Made by a program: the position numbers and the translations under genes. This document shows, one piece after another, positions 1 through 9,932 of a stretch of 64,000 nucleotides of DNA. Every line of letters begins with the position of its first letter. Position 1 is the first letter of the stretch. This stretch comes from Planctomycetaceae bacterium (GTDB lineage: Bacteria; Planctomycetota; Phycisphaerae; Phycisphaerales; SM1A02), in contig JAIXYQ010000006.1 in the NCBI GenBank assembly GCA_027490145.1, positions 186,001 to 250,000 on the forward strand, read 5' to 3'. The notes under the pieces were generated by a model. That model worked only from the letters and a program-made list of their open reading frames with translations, was not told the DNA's origin and ran no database searches.

Positions 1-1
1 G

Positions 2-547
2 TTGCTGGCGACCGGCGCCGCTCCGGGTCTGCGTCGGTTGCTCACGATGCCGGAGGACGACTTCCAGAAGGATGGCGAGTCGACCTATCCACTCGTGCGT
101 TCGCTCATGGAGTTCACTGCGTCCCGAGGTGCACTCGAACGGCTGTACGCGGAAGCCGTCGCGGGATTCCGGGATGATCCGGCGTGCACGCGTGCGCTCG
201 AGCGGGCGCACGGAGCGAGCCTCGAGGAGATCGAGCGCTCATGGACGACGTGGACCCGGGAACGCGGCGCCCAGGGCCTGTCGACCGACCCCACCCAACC
301 TTCGATCGGCGTGACCAGCGAGGATCACCCGGATGGGGCCAGGATCGTGCGATTCGTCACGAAGAGCACGGCCCGCGACGCAGGACTGCGGCCGGGCGAC
401 GTGATCGTCGGCGTTGACGGGGAGCCCGTGCGGTCGGTCCGCGAGCTCGGCGTGGCCCTGACCCGCCTGCCTCGTCGGGAAACCCTCACGATCCGCTTCC
501 GCCGGGGTGATTCGTATTCGATCCTCGAGGTGCGCCGGCGTCCATGA
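2..547 (+). CDS. C-terminal part of a PDZ-domain protein, probably peptidase-MA/DUF1570-like
   Basis: Only the last ~181 residues are in the window; the gene begins upstream, so the TTG at position 2 should not be read as its start. Residues ~100-181 form a PDZ domain, with an 'SIGV' entry strand followed by 'GLRPGDVIVGVDGEPV'. The preceding helices (LMEFTASRGALERLYAEAV, then an 'HGASLEEIERSW' motif) resemble the C-terminal end of secreted gluzincin-like (peptidase MA/DUF1570) proteins, in which the catalytic HExxH lies further upstream and so cannot be seen here. The protein is likely extracytoplasmic, but the signal peptide is outside the window. Family placement of the N-terminal part is an inference; the PDZ call is firm. 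Confidence 0.7.
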   Translation: MLATGAAPGLRRLLTMPEDDFQKDGESTYPLVRSLMEFTASRGALERLYAEAVAGFRDDPACTRALERAHGASLEEIERSWTTWTRERGAQGLSTDPTQPSIGVTSEDHPDGARIVRFVTKSTARDAGLRPGDVIVGVDGEPVRSVRELGVALTRLPRRETLTIRFRRGDSYSILEVRRRP

Positions 548-822
548 CGGAGCCGGCGGACCACGATGGCACGCTCGCCAGCCACCCCTCACCTTCACGA
601 CCTGGTCCGGACGATCCGAGCGATGTTCGCGGATTGTGCTGTCCTTCTCGCGAACCGAGGAGTAGGTTCACTCGTGGTTCACCTTGGCGCGGAGTCGCCC
701 TGCGTGATGCATGGCGAGCTCCTCCGGGCTCGGGACCCGGACGGCCGGGCGATCGTCGCCTCTGCCGCGTGCCGCGCATCCTGCGGTGCTGCCCCGCACC
801 GCCGTCCACGGAGGTCCTTGCC
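548..822. other. Intergenic region upstream of hpf
   Basis: This is 275 bases between the PDZ gene and hpf. Open frames run through it in several phases, as expected at this GC content, but none shows a recognisable domain or a good ribosome binding site. A possible -10 (TAGGTT) lies at 663-668, which would give hpf a leader of about 150 bases. Nothing else is recognised. Confidence 0.4.
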
Positions 823-1122
823 ATGATCGTGACCATCAGCGCCAAGCACATGCAGCTCACCGAGTCCATCGCCGCGTACATCCGCGAGAAGGTCTCGAAG
901 CTCCCGCGGTACTTCAATCGCGTGAGCGGCCTGGAGGTGGTGGTCGAACCGCTGCCGAGCCACGGGTTCCACGTCGAGTTGCGCGCCAACGTGGACCATC
1001 ACAAGGACTTCGTCTGCAACACGCACCACGACAACCTGTACGCGTGCGTCGACCTGGCCGTCGATCGCAGCCGCCGGCAACTCAGCGAGCACAAGGCCCG
1101 CCTGCGCGAGCATCGCCACTGA
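823..1122 (+). CDS. hpf: Short ribosome hibernation promoting factor (HPF/RaiA family)
   Basis: This 99-residue protein is full length for a short HPF and lacks the C-terminal dimerisation domain of long HPF. It has the S30AE/YfiA fold signature: start 'MIVTISAKHMQLTESIAAYI', then basic 'REKVSKLPRYF', then an acidic/hydrophobic strand and 'DLAVDRSRRQLSEHKARLREH'. HPF binds the 30S decoding centre and silences ribosomes in stationary phase. The ATG is chosen because a strong GGAGG sits at 810-814, eight bases upstream. The next two genes are PTS proteins. This echoes the proteobacterial hpf-ptsN-npr neighbourhood, though rpoN is not seen here. Confidence 0.88.
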   Translation: MIVTISAKHMQLTESIAAYIREKVSKLPRYFNRVSGLEVVVEPLPSHGFHVELRANVDHHKDFVCNTHHDNLYACVDLAVDRSRRQLSEHKARLREHRH

Positions 1123-1152
1123 GCCGAACCCGGCTCGACCTCGTTCCACCAT

Positions 1153-1189
1153 CGCGCCCGGCGCGGGACACGCTCCCTCGCCGGGCGCG
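1153..1189 (+). terminator. Inverted repeat after hpf, possible weak terminator
   Basis: A perfect 11-base inverted repeat (1153-1163 and 1179-1189) encloses a 15-base loop, 30 bases after the hpf stop. It is followed by TGCGTTGTGG rather than a clear T-run. It could end or attenuate the hpf transcript, or protect its 3' end. Confidence 0.4.
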
Positions 1190-1219
1190 TGCGTTGTGGC
1201 CCGGCATCCTGGCAATCGC

Positions 1220-1225
1220 TACGAT
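1220..1225 (+). promoter_or_regulatory. -10-like TACGAT before the PTS IIA gene
   Basis: The hexamer GC-TACGAT ends 11 bases before the ATG of the PTS IIA gene, predicting a leader of only a few bases. No good -35 is visible at 16-18 bases. Confidence 0.4.
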
Positions 1226-1236
1226 CCGCCTTCTCC

Positions 1237-1707
1237 ATGAAGCTGATCGACCTCGTCCACGCCAAGGCCGTCCTCGCCCCGCTCGATGCCACCAAGCGCG
1301 ATGCATCGATCAGCGAACTGATGCAGGCGCTCGTCACCGCGAAGGTCGTCAAGGCCGCGCAGGCCGACGAGCTGGTCAAGGCCGTACTCAAGCGCGAGCG
1401 CAAGGGCTCGACGGGCTTCGGCCACGGCGTGGCCGTGCCGCACGCCAAGACGGACCTCGTCGACGCACCGATCGCCGCGCTCGGGATCAGCCCGTCCGGC
1501 ATCGACTTCAGTTCGCTCGACCGCCAGCCGGTGCATGCGGTCTTCCTCATCCTGAGCCCGGAGTCGAAGCCAGACCTCCACGTGGCTGCGATGGAGGCGA
1601 TCTTCCAGTCGCTGCAGGACGACCAGTTCAAGCGCTTCCTGCGCCAGGCCCGTACCCCCGCCGATGCGCGCCTGCTCCTGCAGGAAGCGGGATCGTCGAA
1701 GGGCTGA
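1237..1707 (+). CDS. PTS EIIA type-2 (fructose/PtsN-like) protein
   Basis: This 156-residue single-domain PTS_EIIA_2 protein is the usual size for PtsN (EIIA-Ntr). The phosphoacceptor is His69 in 'GFGHGVAVPHAKTDLV', the hallmark of this family. It would receive phosphate from HPr(His-P), encoded six bases downstream. No EIIB/EIIC membrane component accompanies it, so a regulatory role is more likely than sugar uptake; that is inference. The ATG at 1237 is used because the alignment starts there (MKLIDLVHAKAVLAPLDA). The upstream in-frame codons are not conserved-looking. Confidence 0.88.
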   Translation: MKLIDLVHAKAVLAPLDATKRDASISELMQALVTAKVVKAAQADELVKAVLKRERKGSTGFGHGVAVPHAKTDLVDAPIAALGISPSGIDFSSLDRQPVHAVFLILSPESKPDLHVAAMEAIFQSLQDDQFKRFLRQARTPADARLLLQEAGSSKG

Positions 1708-1712
1708 CCAGC

Positions 1713-1985
1713 ATGGTGTCGGGCCGCGCCACCATCCTCAACCGGCTCGGGCTGCACGCGCGCCCGGCGATGAGTTTCGTGCAGACGGCGATGGGCTTCG
1801 GCTGCACCGTGACCGTGCGCCGGACCGATGGCGACGAGACGGTCGACGGCAAGAGCATCATGCAGATGCTGCTGGTGGCGGGCACCGCGGGGACCGAACT
1901 CGAGATCACCTGCGATGGCCCCGACGAGGATGCCGCGATGGCCGCACTGCTGCGGCTGATCGCCCGGAAGTTCGACGAGGAGTGA
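1713..1985 (+). CDS. ptsH: HPr phosphocarrier protein
   Basis: At 90 residues this is the normal HPr length. The active-site His15 lies in 'NRLGLHARPAMSF', and the serine region 'GKSIMQMLLVAG' (Ser48) aligns with regulatory Ser46 of Gram-positive HPr. Control by HPr kinase is therefore possible, though no kinase gene is visible here. It passes phosphate from enzyme I to the EIIA encoded just upstream; enzyme I is not in this window. Five bases separate it from the IIA stop, so the two are almost certainly one transcript. The stop codon is only eight bases from the convergent gpsA stop. Confidence 0.92.
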   Translation: MVSGRATILNRLGLHARPAMSFVQTAMGFGCTVTVRRTDGDETVDGKSIMQMLLVAGTAGTELEITCDGPDEDAAMAALLRLIARKFDEE

Positions 1986-1993
1986 GCGCCGCG

Positions 1994-2986
1994 TCAGCGC
2001 ACGCGCTCGACGCCGACATCGCGGGCCATGAGCGACTGCAGCGCCTGGGCCGGCGCAACCCCGCCGAAGAGCACGCCGTGCACGGCCTCCATGATGGGCA
2101 GTTCGATCCCGCGGGCGCGGGCGTCGCGCACGATCGCATCGCACGTGTCCACACCCTCGACCACGGATCGCGTGTGCGCCAGGTGGTCGGCGAGCGACTG
2201 CCCCCGGCCGAGCGCCTCGCCGCACGAACGGTTGCGTCCATCGGGGCTGAAGCAGGTGGTCGCCAGGTCGCCCACGCCTGCGACGCCGAAGAACGTCTCG
2301 GCCTGCGCGCCGTGCGCCGAGCCGAAGCGGACGATCTCGGCCAGGCCACGCGCCAGCAGCGCGCTCTTGGCGTTCATGCCTGCACGCATGCCGTCGAGCA
2401 TGCCTGCGGCCAGCGCAATCACGTTCTTGGCGGCCCCCGCCAGTTCGACGCCGACATGGTCACGCAGCGTGTAGAGCCGCAGCCAGGAGCAGCTCAGGGC
2501 ATCCTGCACGGCAGCCGTCGCGTGCGGCGCACCGGCGACCACCATCACCAGCGGAAGTCGACGCGCCATCTCCGCGGCAATCGACGGCCCGGACATCGTC
2601 ACGACCTCGTGGCCGGGCACGGCTTCCTGCACGATCTGGCTCGGGCGGCGCAGGGATCCACGCTCCAGGCCCTTGCTCACGCTGACGATGACCGCTGACG
2701 GTGGAAGGTCCTTGGCCAGCGTCGTCCAGACCGCCGCCAGGTGCTGCGTCGGCACGGCGCTGATGCACAGGTCAGCCCCCACCAGGGCTCGCCGGGCATC
2801 GGGCTCGACCGTCACGGCCGGATCGAGTTCGAAGTCCGCAAGCCGGGGTGATCGGCGTGTGGAGGCCAAGGCGGCAAGATCCTGCGGGAACGCTCCCCAC
2901 AGCCGGACGGCGTGCCCCCGACTCGCGGCCAGCGAGGCAAGGACCAACCCGAACTGGCCGTCGCCGATGACGGTGACCTGAAGCAT
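1994..2986 (-). CDS. gpsA: Glycerol-3-phosphate dehydrogenase [NAD(P)+]
   Basis: This cytoplasmic 330-residue enzyme reduces dihydroxyacetone phosphate to sn-glycerol 3-phosphate for phospholipid synthesis. The N-terminal Rossmann motif is 'VIGDGQFGLVLA'. Further family blocks are 'SVSKGLE', 'SGPSIAAEMA', the catalytic lysine block 'ELAGAAKNVIALAAGMLDG' and 'GVAGVGDLATTCFSPDGRNR'. The start is the ATG directly before LQVTVIGDGQFG. The longer in-frame extension upstream runs into the divergent ATPase promoter region and is not family-like. A TACCTT hexamer at 2997-3002 on the minus strand implies a leader of about four bases. Confidence 0.93.
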   Translation of the reverse strand: MLQVTVIGDGQFGLVLASLAASRGHAVRLWGAFPQDLAALASTRRSPRLADFELDPAVTVEPDARRALVGADLCISAVPTQHLAAVWTTLAKDLPPSAVIVSVSKGLERGSLRRPSQIVQEAVPGHEVVTMSGPSIAAEMARRLPLVMVVAGAPHATAAVQDALSCSWLRLYTLRDHVGVELAGAAKNVIALAAGMLDGMRAGMNAKSALLARGLAEIVRFGSAHGAQAETFFGVAGVGDLATTCFSPDGRNRSCGEALGRGQSLADHLAHTRSVVEGVDTCDAIVRDARARGIELPIMEAVHGVLFGGVAPAQALQSLMARDVGVERVR

Positions 2987-3037
2987 GGTGGGGTGGAAGG
3001 TACCCCGCAGGATCGAACCGAGGGATGGCGAGCGTGC

Positions 3038-3043
3038 TACGCT
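3038..3043 (+). promoter_or_regulatory. -10-like TACGCT before the metal ATPase
   Basis: This GC-TACGCT hexamer in the 92-base divergent gap between gpsA and the ATPase predicts a leader of about 29 bases for the ATPase. The minus-strand TACCTT for gpsA lies at 2997-3002. Confidence 0.35.
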
Positions 3044-3078
3044 GCAGGTCACCTCTCCGTTCCTCGGGTCCATCGACC

Positions 3079-5106
3079 ATGAGCACCATCACGACCCCCT
3101 CGGCTTCCCCTTCCATCGATCCGTCCGCCTCCAACGGCGAGCGCCTCGAGCGCCAGCTGTTCGTGGCCCTCGTTGGCGGCGTCATGCTGCTCACGGCCTG
3201 GGTGGCCCGGGCGCTCCTTGGCGTGGGCGAGAGCGTGACCAACATCACGGCAGCCATGGGCGCCCTGATCCTCGCCGCCCCGCTCGTGAAGGGTGCCTGG
3301 CAGGAACTCGTCGCGGGCAAGCCCAGCAGCGACACGCTTGCCTCGCTGGCCGTGCTCGCGGCGCTGGCCAACAACCTCTACCTGCCCGCGGGGTTCCTGG
3401 CGTTCTTCCTGTGGCTGTCGGAACTGGTGCTCAGCCGCACCGCGTGGGGTGCGCAACGGGCCATCCGTGAACTCATCGAACTCACGCCGGACGTGGCGCG
3501 ACTCATCGGGGCCGACGGCACGGACCGCGAAGTCAGCCTGCGGCAGGTGAAGGTCGGCGACCGGGTGCGCGTTCGCCCCGGCGAGAACCTGCCCGTCGAT
3601 GGCAAGGTCTTGGCGGGCCAGTCGAGCATCAACCAGGCCTCGCTCACCGGTGAAGCGGTTCCCGTGGAAGTGCAGCCCGGCAGCGAGGTCTACGCAGGCA
3701 CCACCAACCTGACGGGCCAGATCGACCTGCAGGTGACCGCGGTCGCCGGCGAGACCACGATCGGCAAAGTCGAGACGCTGATCCGCGAAGCCGAGAACAG
3801 CCGCACCGAACGGCAGGAACTGATCGAGCGGCTGTCGGCCTACTACGTGCCGGTGGTCCTCATGGTGGCCGGCATCGTCTGGTTCTTCACGAGCAAGTCC
3901 GACAGTGCGGAAGTGCGCGAGACCGCCGCGGTGCGCGCGATCACGGTGCTCGTGGTGACCTGTCCCGGCGCCCTGCTCATCTCCTACCCGACCGCCATGG
4001 TCGCCGCGTTCGCGGCCGCTGCCCGCCTGGGGATCATGATCAAGCAGACCCGCGTGCTCGAGAGCGCGGGCGACATCGACACGGTGGTCCTGGACAAGAC
4101 GGGCACCCTCACCACGGGCAAGTTCAGCGTCAGCCGACTCGCACCGGCCGAGGGCGTGGATGCCGCCGATCTCCTGCAGGCTGCGGCCGATTGCGAGCAG
4201 AGCTCCAACCACCCGCTCGCCCGGTCGATCCTCGACACGGCGCAGCGTGCGCGCATCGAGCCGGCCAAGGTCGAGCGCTACGAGGAAGTGCACGGTCGCG
4301 GCGTCGTGGCGCTCGTCGGTGGCCAGACGCTCCGCGCCGGCCGCTCGGGCTGGCTGCTCGAGCTGAACCCCGCGATCGCGGCGTCGGTGAAGTCGGTCGA
4401 GGCCGGAATCGAAGGCATGAGCGGCGTGCACGTGATGCGCGGCGACACGTACCTGGGCGCCGTGGGGCTGGAGGACAAGCTGCGCAGGAATGCCCCCGAG
4501 ACCGTGCAGCGCCTGCGTGACCTGGGCGTCCGCCGCGTGTCGATCTTCACGGGTGACCGGCTCGGCGTGGCCACGCGCGTGGGCCAGGCGGCGGGCGTCG
4601 ACTCGATCGAGGCCGAGTGCCTGCCCGAGGAGAAGCACGAGGAACTCAAGTACCTGCTCAAGCGGGGTCACCGCGTGCTCGCCGTGGGCGATGGCATCAA
4701 CGACGGCCCGTTGCTCGCGAGCGCGGACGTGGGCGTGGCGATGGGTCTGTCCGGCAGCGACATCGCCACCAACAGCGCCGGCGTCGCGCTCATGAACGAC
4801 GACCTGCGCCTGGTTCCCTTCCTGCTCGAACTGGCGCGCAAGGCCCGCGGCATCATCGCGCTGAACATCGCGGCGAGCCTGGTCCTGGCGATCATCGGCC
4901 TGGCACTCGCGGCCACCGGCAACCTGCAGATCTGGATCACGCCCTTCTACCAAGCGGTCGCGTACGTGTTCGTCATCGCCAACAGCCTTCGGCTGGTGCG
5001 CTTCGGCGAGGAATACGCTGACGCCGAGGAGATCCGCCGCCAGACCGAGTCGCAGCGGGCGCAGAAGCCCACGCGCGCGATGCAGCGGATCGCCGCGACG
5101 AGCTGA
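3079..5106 (+). CDS. P1B-type heavy-metal-transporting ATPase with an atypical CPG motif
   Basis: This 675-residue integral membrane protein lacks an N-terminal HMA metal-binding domain. P-type signatures in order are the TGEAVP loop (T190), the membrane metal motif 'TCPGALLISYP' (Cys295), the phosphorylated Asp339 in DKTGTLT, the P1B-specific 'SSNHPLA' His-Pro pair and the hinge 'VGDGINDGPLLASADVGVAMG' (Asp538). The transmembrane motif is CPG, where Zn/Cd/Pb and Cu pumps normally have CPC, CPH or SPC. The hinge reads GINDGP rather than GINDAP. The metal therefore cannot be assigned. Its 3' end is eight bases from the convergent flavoprotein gene. Confidence 0.88.
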   Translation: MSTITTPSASPSIDPSASNGERLERQLFVALVGGVMLLTAWVARALLGVGESVTNITAAMGALILAAPLVKGAWQELVAGKPSSDTLASLAVLAALANNLYLPAGFLAFFLWLSELVLSRTAWGAQRAIRELIELTPDVARLIGADGTDREVSLRQVKVGDRVRVRPGENLPVDGKVLAGQSSINQASLTGEAVPVEVQPGSEVYAGTTNLTGQIDLQVTAVAGETTIGKVETLIREAENSRTERQELIERLSAYYVPVVLMVAGIVWFFTSKSDSAEVRETAAVRAITVLVVTCPGALLISYPTAMVAAFAAAARLGIMIKQTRVLESAGDIDTVVLDKTGTLTTGKFSVSRLAPAEGVDAADLLQAAADCEQSSNHPLARSILDTAQRARIEPAKVERYEEVHGRGVVALVGGQTLRAGRSGWLLELNPAIAASVKSVEAGIEGMSGVHVMRGDTYLGAVGLEDKLRRNAPETVQRLRDLGVRRVSIFTGDRLGVATRVGQAAGVDSIEAECLPEEKHEELKYLLKRGHRVLAVGDGINDGPLLASADVGVAMGLSGSDIATNSAGVALMNDDLRLVPFLLELARKARGIIALNIAASLVLAIIGLALAATGNLQIWITPFYQAVAYVFVIANSLRLVRFGEEYADAEEIRRQTESQRAQKPTRAMQRIAATS

Positions 5107-5114
5107 GGGTTGGG

Positions 5115-6494
5115 CTACAGCAGCGGTGCCAACCCGGCGACGGCCTGGGCGACCTGCATCCGGAGCTCGGGAACGGCGGTGGACTCCCAGAGGTCGCCCT
5201 TTCGAAGCGCCCCGACCAGCCAGACGCGTTCGTTCGGCTTGCCGTCATGACGCAGCATCCGCCCTTGGGGGTCGGCGCGCAGTCCAAGCCCCACGTCGTC
5301 GGTCGACCCGAGCCCGGAGTGGAGCAACGACGACAACAACGGGTCGATGGTCTGGCGTATGCCCTGGGCCGGTCCGGCGCAATTGACCAGACGCGCCACG
5401 GTCAGGACACCCTCGCCTTCGGGAGACTGCACTTGAACCTGGAGCTGACCGCCCAAGACGGTGAGCCCATGAATCTTCCCCCTCACGATCGACAGCGTGC
5501 CCGAACGGCGCTGGGACTCCAGCTCCTGCAGGAGATGCGCAGGTGCCCGATGTCGGTGGATCTCCCACAGCGACCGAAGGTGGCGCACGAACCGACTGCG
5601 CTCGTCTGCGCTCCAGGCCTGCCAGGTGGCCGAGGTCTGTGACCTGAGTCCATCGACCGCTCCCTGCCACGGTAGGCCCCGTGACGCGAGCTCGTCGGCA
5701 GCTGCACGAACGGCCCGCAGTGCCGGCAAGACGCCCTTGGCCAGTTCCTCCGGGGCGTACGTCGTGGGCTGGACCGGCGTGCCGACGTGCGGCAGCGGAA
5801 GGCGCCCACCGCGGGACAGCAACGTGATCGAGCCCTGATGCCCCCGGCGCCTCAAGCTGCTCACGATGTCGATGGCCGTGAGGCCGCTGCCCACGACGGC
5901 CACGGCCTGACCAGCATCCAATCCGTCGAGTGCCCCCGGAGCCCATGGATCGGCGACCAGGAACCCGGCGGGGATGTCATCATCAAGACCACGCCAAGGC
6001 GGGCGCGCCTGGGGAAGTCCGGGCGCCAACAGCACGGCACTCGCTCGAAGCGACTCACCCGATCCGAGCAGCAGGTCGACATGGCGAGGTGTCGTTTCCA
6101 GTCGGACCACGGACTCCCTCGCCAAGATCGCGCTGTTCGACGCCCGCGCAGCATCGACCAGGTCCATCAGGTACTCGCCGTACCGCGCCCGCGGTGCGAA
6201 GTCCGTCGCAGCCCAGCGTCCGGGCTCTCGCGACTCGAGCCATGCATGAAAGGCTCCGGGATCGGCCGGTGTCGCCCCCATTCGGCCAGCAGGCACGTTA
6301 AGCAGGTGATGCGGCTCGCACCCTCCGTACGCCACGCCTGGTCCGCGACGAGGATGCCGCTCCAACAACACGACCCGCGCATCGGAGCGGACGTTGAGCA
6401 GGCTGACCATTGCGGTGAGCCCTGCGAAGCCCCCGCCGATGATGGCGAGGTCGCAGGTCGTCGGGATCGAGGCTGACAGCCATGCCGGGCGCAC
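5115..6494 (-). CDS. FAD-NAD(P)-binding protein (HcaR/COG4529-type)
   Basis: The 459-residue flavoprotein opens with a dinucleotide-binding motif 'DLAIIGGGFAGLTAMVSLL', a second 'ERHPRRGPGVAYGG' block and 'HLLNVPAGRMGATPADPGAFHAWL'. That last block is typical of the NAD_binding_9 family. A second nucleotide site 'VAVVGSGLTAIDIVSSLRRRG' lies mid-protein and 'LVNCAGPA' near the end. Members are uncharacterised oxidoreductases, so no substrate is proposed. The start is a GTG at 6494. It is favoured because a TACGCT box lies exactly six bases upstream (leaderless pattern) and because the signature begins 13 residues later. Confidence 0.82.
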   Translation of the reverse strand: MRPAWLSASIPTTCDLAIIGGGFAGLTAMVSLLNVRSDARVVLLERHPRRGPGVAYGGCEPHHLLNVPAGRMGATPADPGAFHAWLESREPGRWAATDFAPRARYGEYLMDLVDAARASNSAILARESVVRLETTPRHVDLLLGSGESLRASAVLLAPGLPQARPPWRGLDDDIPAGFLVADPWAPGALDGLDAGQAVAVVGSGLTAIDIVSSLRRRGHQGSITLLSRGGRLPLPHVGTPVQPTTYAPEELAKGVLPALRAVRAAADELASRGLPWQGAVDGLRSQTSATWQAWSADERSRFVRHLRSLWEIHRHRAPAHLLQELESQRRSGTLSIVRGKIHGLTVLGGQLQVQVQSPEGEGVLTVARLVNCAGPAQGIRQTIDPLLSSLLHSGLGSTDDVGLGLRADPQGRMLRHDGKPNERVWLVGALRKGDLWESTAVPELRMQVAQAVAGLAPLL

Positions 6495-6500
6495 GGGCGG

Positions 6501-6506
6501 AGCGTA
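6501..6506 (-). promoter_or_regulatory. -10-like TACGCT, leaderless spacing to a GTG start
   Basis: On the minus strand TACGCT is followed by six bases and then the GTG of the flavoprotein gene, so +1 would be the G of GTG. This decides the start codon. No clear -35 is seen. Confidence 0.45.
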
Positions 6507-6584
6507 TCCGCCTCAACCGTGGCCACGGACCGACGCGCGCCGAGGGACCCGGCATGAAGCGCCGCAGCCGCTACCTTGCCGCGC

Positions 6585-8817
<2,233 letters not shown>

Positions 8818-8823
8818 GGCGCC

Positions 8824-8829
8824 ATCGTA
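8824..8829 (-). promoter_or_regulatory. -10-like TACGAT with leaderless spacing to mnmA
   Basis: Minus-strand TACGAT, six bases, then the mnmA ATG. In the same 41-base gap a plus-strand TATCCC (8845-8850) lies eight bases before the RNase HII-like ATG, so two divergent short promoters share the spacer. Confidence 0.45.
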
Positions 8830-8858
8830 GGGCCCATCCCGTGGTATCCCTTGCTCCC

Positions 8859-9848
8859 ATGCTGCTCCTGGGCGTCGATGAAGCCGGCTACGGACCCCTG
8901 CTGGGGCCGCTGTGCGTGGGCGCATCGGTCTGGACCGTCGGCGAGGGCACCACCGTCGACCTGGCCGACCCCGGCGCGATGCCGCCCAACCTCTGGACGC
9001 TGCTGCGCACCGCGGTCTGCCGGACCGGCAAGGATGCGCGCGGCCGGTTGCCGATCGCCGACAGCAAGAAGCTCAAGCTCGCCAAGGGCTCGATCCAGCA
9101 CCCGCTCACGCACCTCGAGCGGACGGTGCTTGCCTGCGCCGCAGCGGCACACGGCAGCACCGCGATCGCCCCGGATGACGACGCGCTGCGCGTGATGCTG
9201 GGCGACCGCGAGGCATTCCCGCATGACGAGCCGCCGGTCGCGCTGCCGGTCGCGACCGATCGTGCGCTCGCGACCATCGGTGCCGGGCAGTTCATGCGTG
9301 CCTGCACGAAGGCCGGCGTGGTGCTCCATGCGCTCCGCTGCGTGCGTCACGAACCGGCTGCGCTCAACGCGCACCTGGCCACGGGTGCGCTCAAGCCGAA
9401 CCTGACCTTCCTCACGGCGATGCAGGCCGCTCGCGACGCGCTGGCGGCCCACCCGGGTCGTCCTGCATGGCTCGCCTTCGACCGGCAAGGCGGCCGCATG
9501 CGGTACCTCGATGACCTGATGCGGTCGCTCGATGCCCGCTCGCCGCGCGTGATCGTCGAGGACGACGAGCACTCCCACTACCTGCTCACGATCGACGACC
9601 GCCCAGTCCGAGTCAGCTTCGACGTCGGTGCCGAGTCGATGCACCTGCCGATTGCCCTGGCCAGCATGGCCGCGAAGACGGTTCGTGAAGTGTGCATGGA
9701 GCGCCTGAACCGGTTCTTCACCCGGCAGGTGCCCGGCCTGGCCCCGACCGCCGGTTATGTGCAGGATGGGCGCCGATGGCTGGCCGATCTCGCTCCGCAC
9801 TGGGAATCGCTGGGGATCCGCGAGACCGACCTCGTCCGCCGGGGCTGA
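8859..9848 (+). CDS. Diverged RNase HII-family protein
   Basis: This 329-residue protein has an RNase HII-like frame: 'LLGVDEAGYGPLLGPL' (Asp7, Glu8), 'IADSKKL' (Asp68), 'LAFDRQGGR' (Asp208) and 'LASMAAKTVREVCMERL', equivalent to the ASIxAKVxRD block. RNase HII cuts DNA at embedded ribonucleotides. Here the GRG motif that reads the RNA-DNA junction is GYG, and the protein is about 130 residues longer than usual through insertions. Specificity may therefore differ. The first ATG after the mnmA promoter is used. What is certain is the motif pattern; nuclease activity is inference. Confidence 0.7.
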   Translation: MLLLGVDEAGYGPLLGPLCVGASVWTVGEGTTVDLADPGAMPPNLWTLLRTAVCRTGKDARGRLPIADSKKLKLAKGSIQHPLTHLERTVLACAAAAHGSTAIAPDDDALRVMLGDREAFPHDEPPVALPVATDRALATIGAGQFMRACTKAGVVLHALRCVRHEPAALNAHLATGALKPNLTFLTAMQAARDALAAHPGRPAWLAFDRQGGRMRYLDDLMRSLDARSPRVIVEDDEHSHYLLTIDDRPVRVSFDVGAESMHLPIALASMAAKTVREVCMERLNRFFTRQVPGLAPTAGYVQDGRRWLADLAPHWESLGIRETDLVRRG

Positions 9849-9868
9849 GGGGGGCCGCCCTGCGAGCA

Positions 9869-9898
9869 TTGACCCGACGGCCCGGGGGCCGCTAGACT
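9869..9898 (+). promoter_or_regulatory. fusA promoter
   Basis: TTGACC (9869-9874), an 18-base spacer, then GC-TAGACT (9893-9898). This is the best sigma70-like promoter in the window. The predicted start is near 9905, giving fusA a leader of about 28 bases, unlike the leaderless pattern of many neighbours. Confidence 0.6.
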
Positions 9899-9932
9899 CC
9901 CCGATTCCCCATTTCCAGAACACGAGACCACC

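Noticed and set aside
566..826. 86-codon frame before hpf
   Set aside because: No ribosome binding site, no domain, and it overlaps the strong hpf Shine-Dalgarno; probably chance at this GC content.
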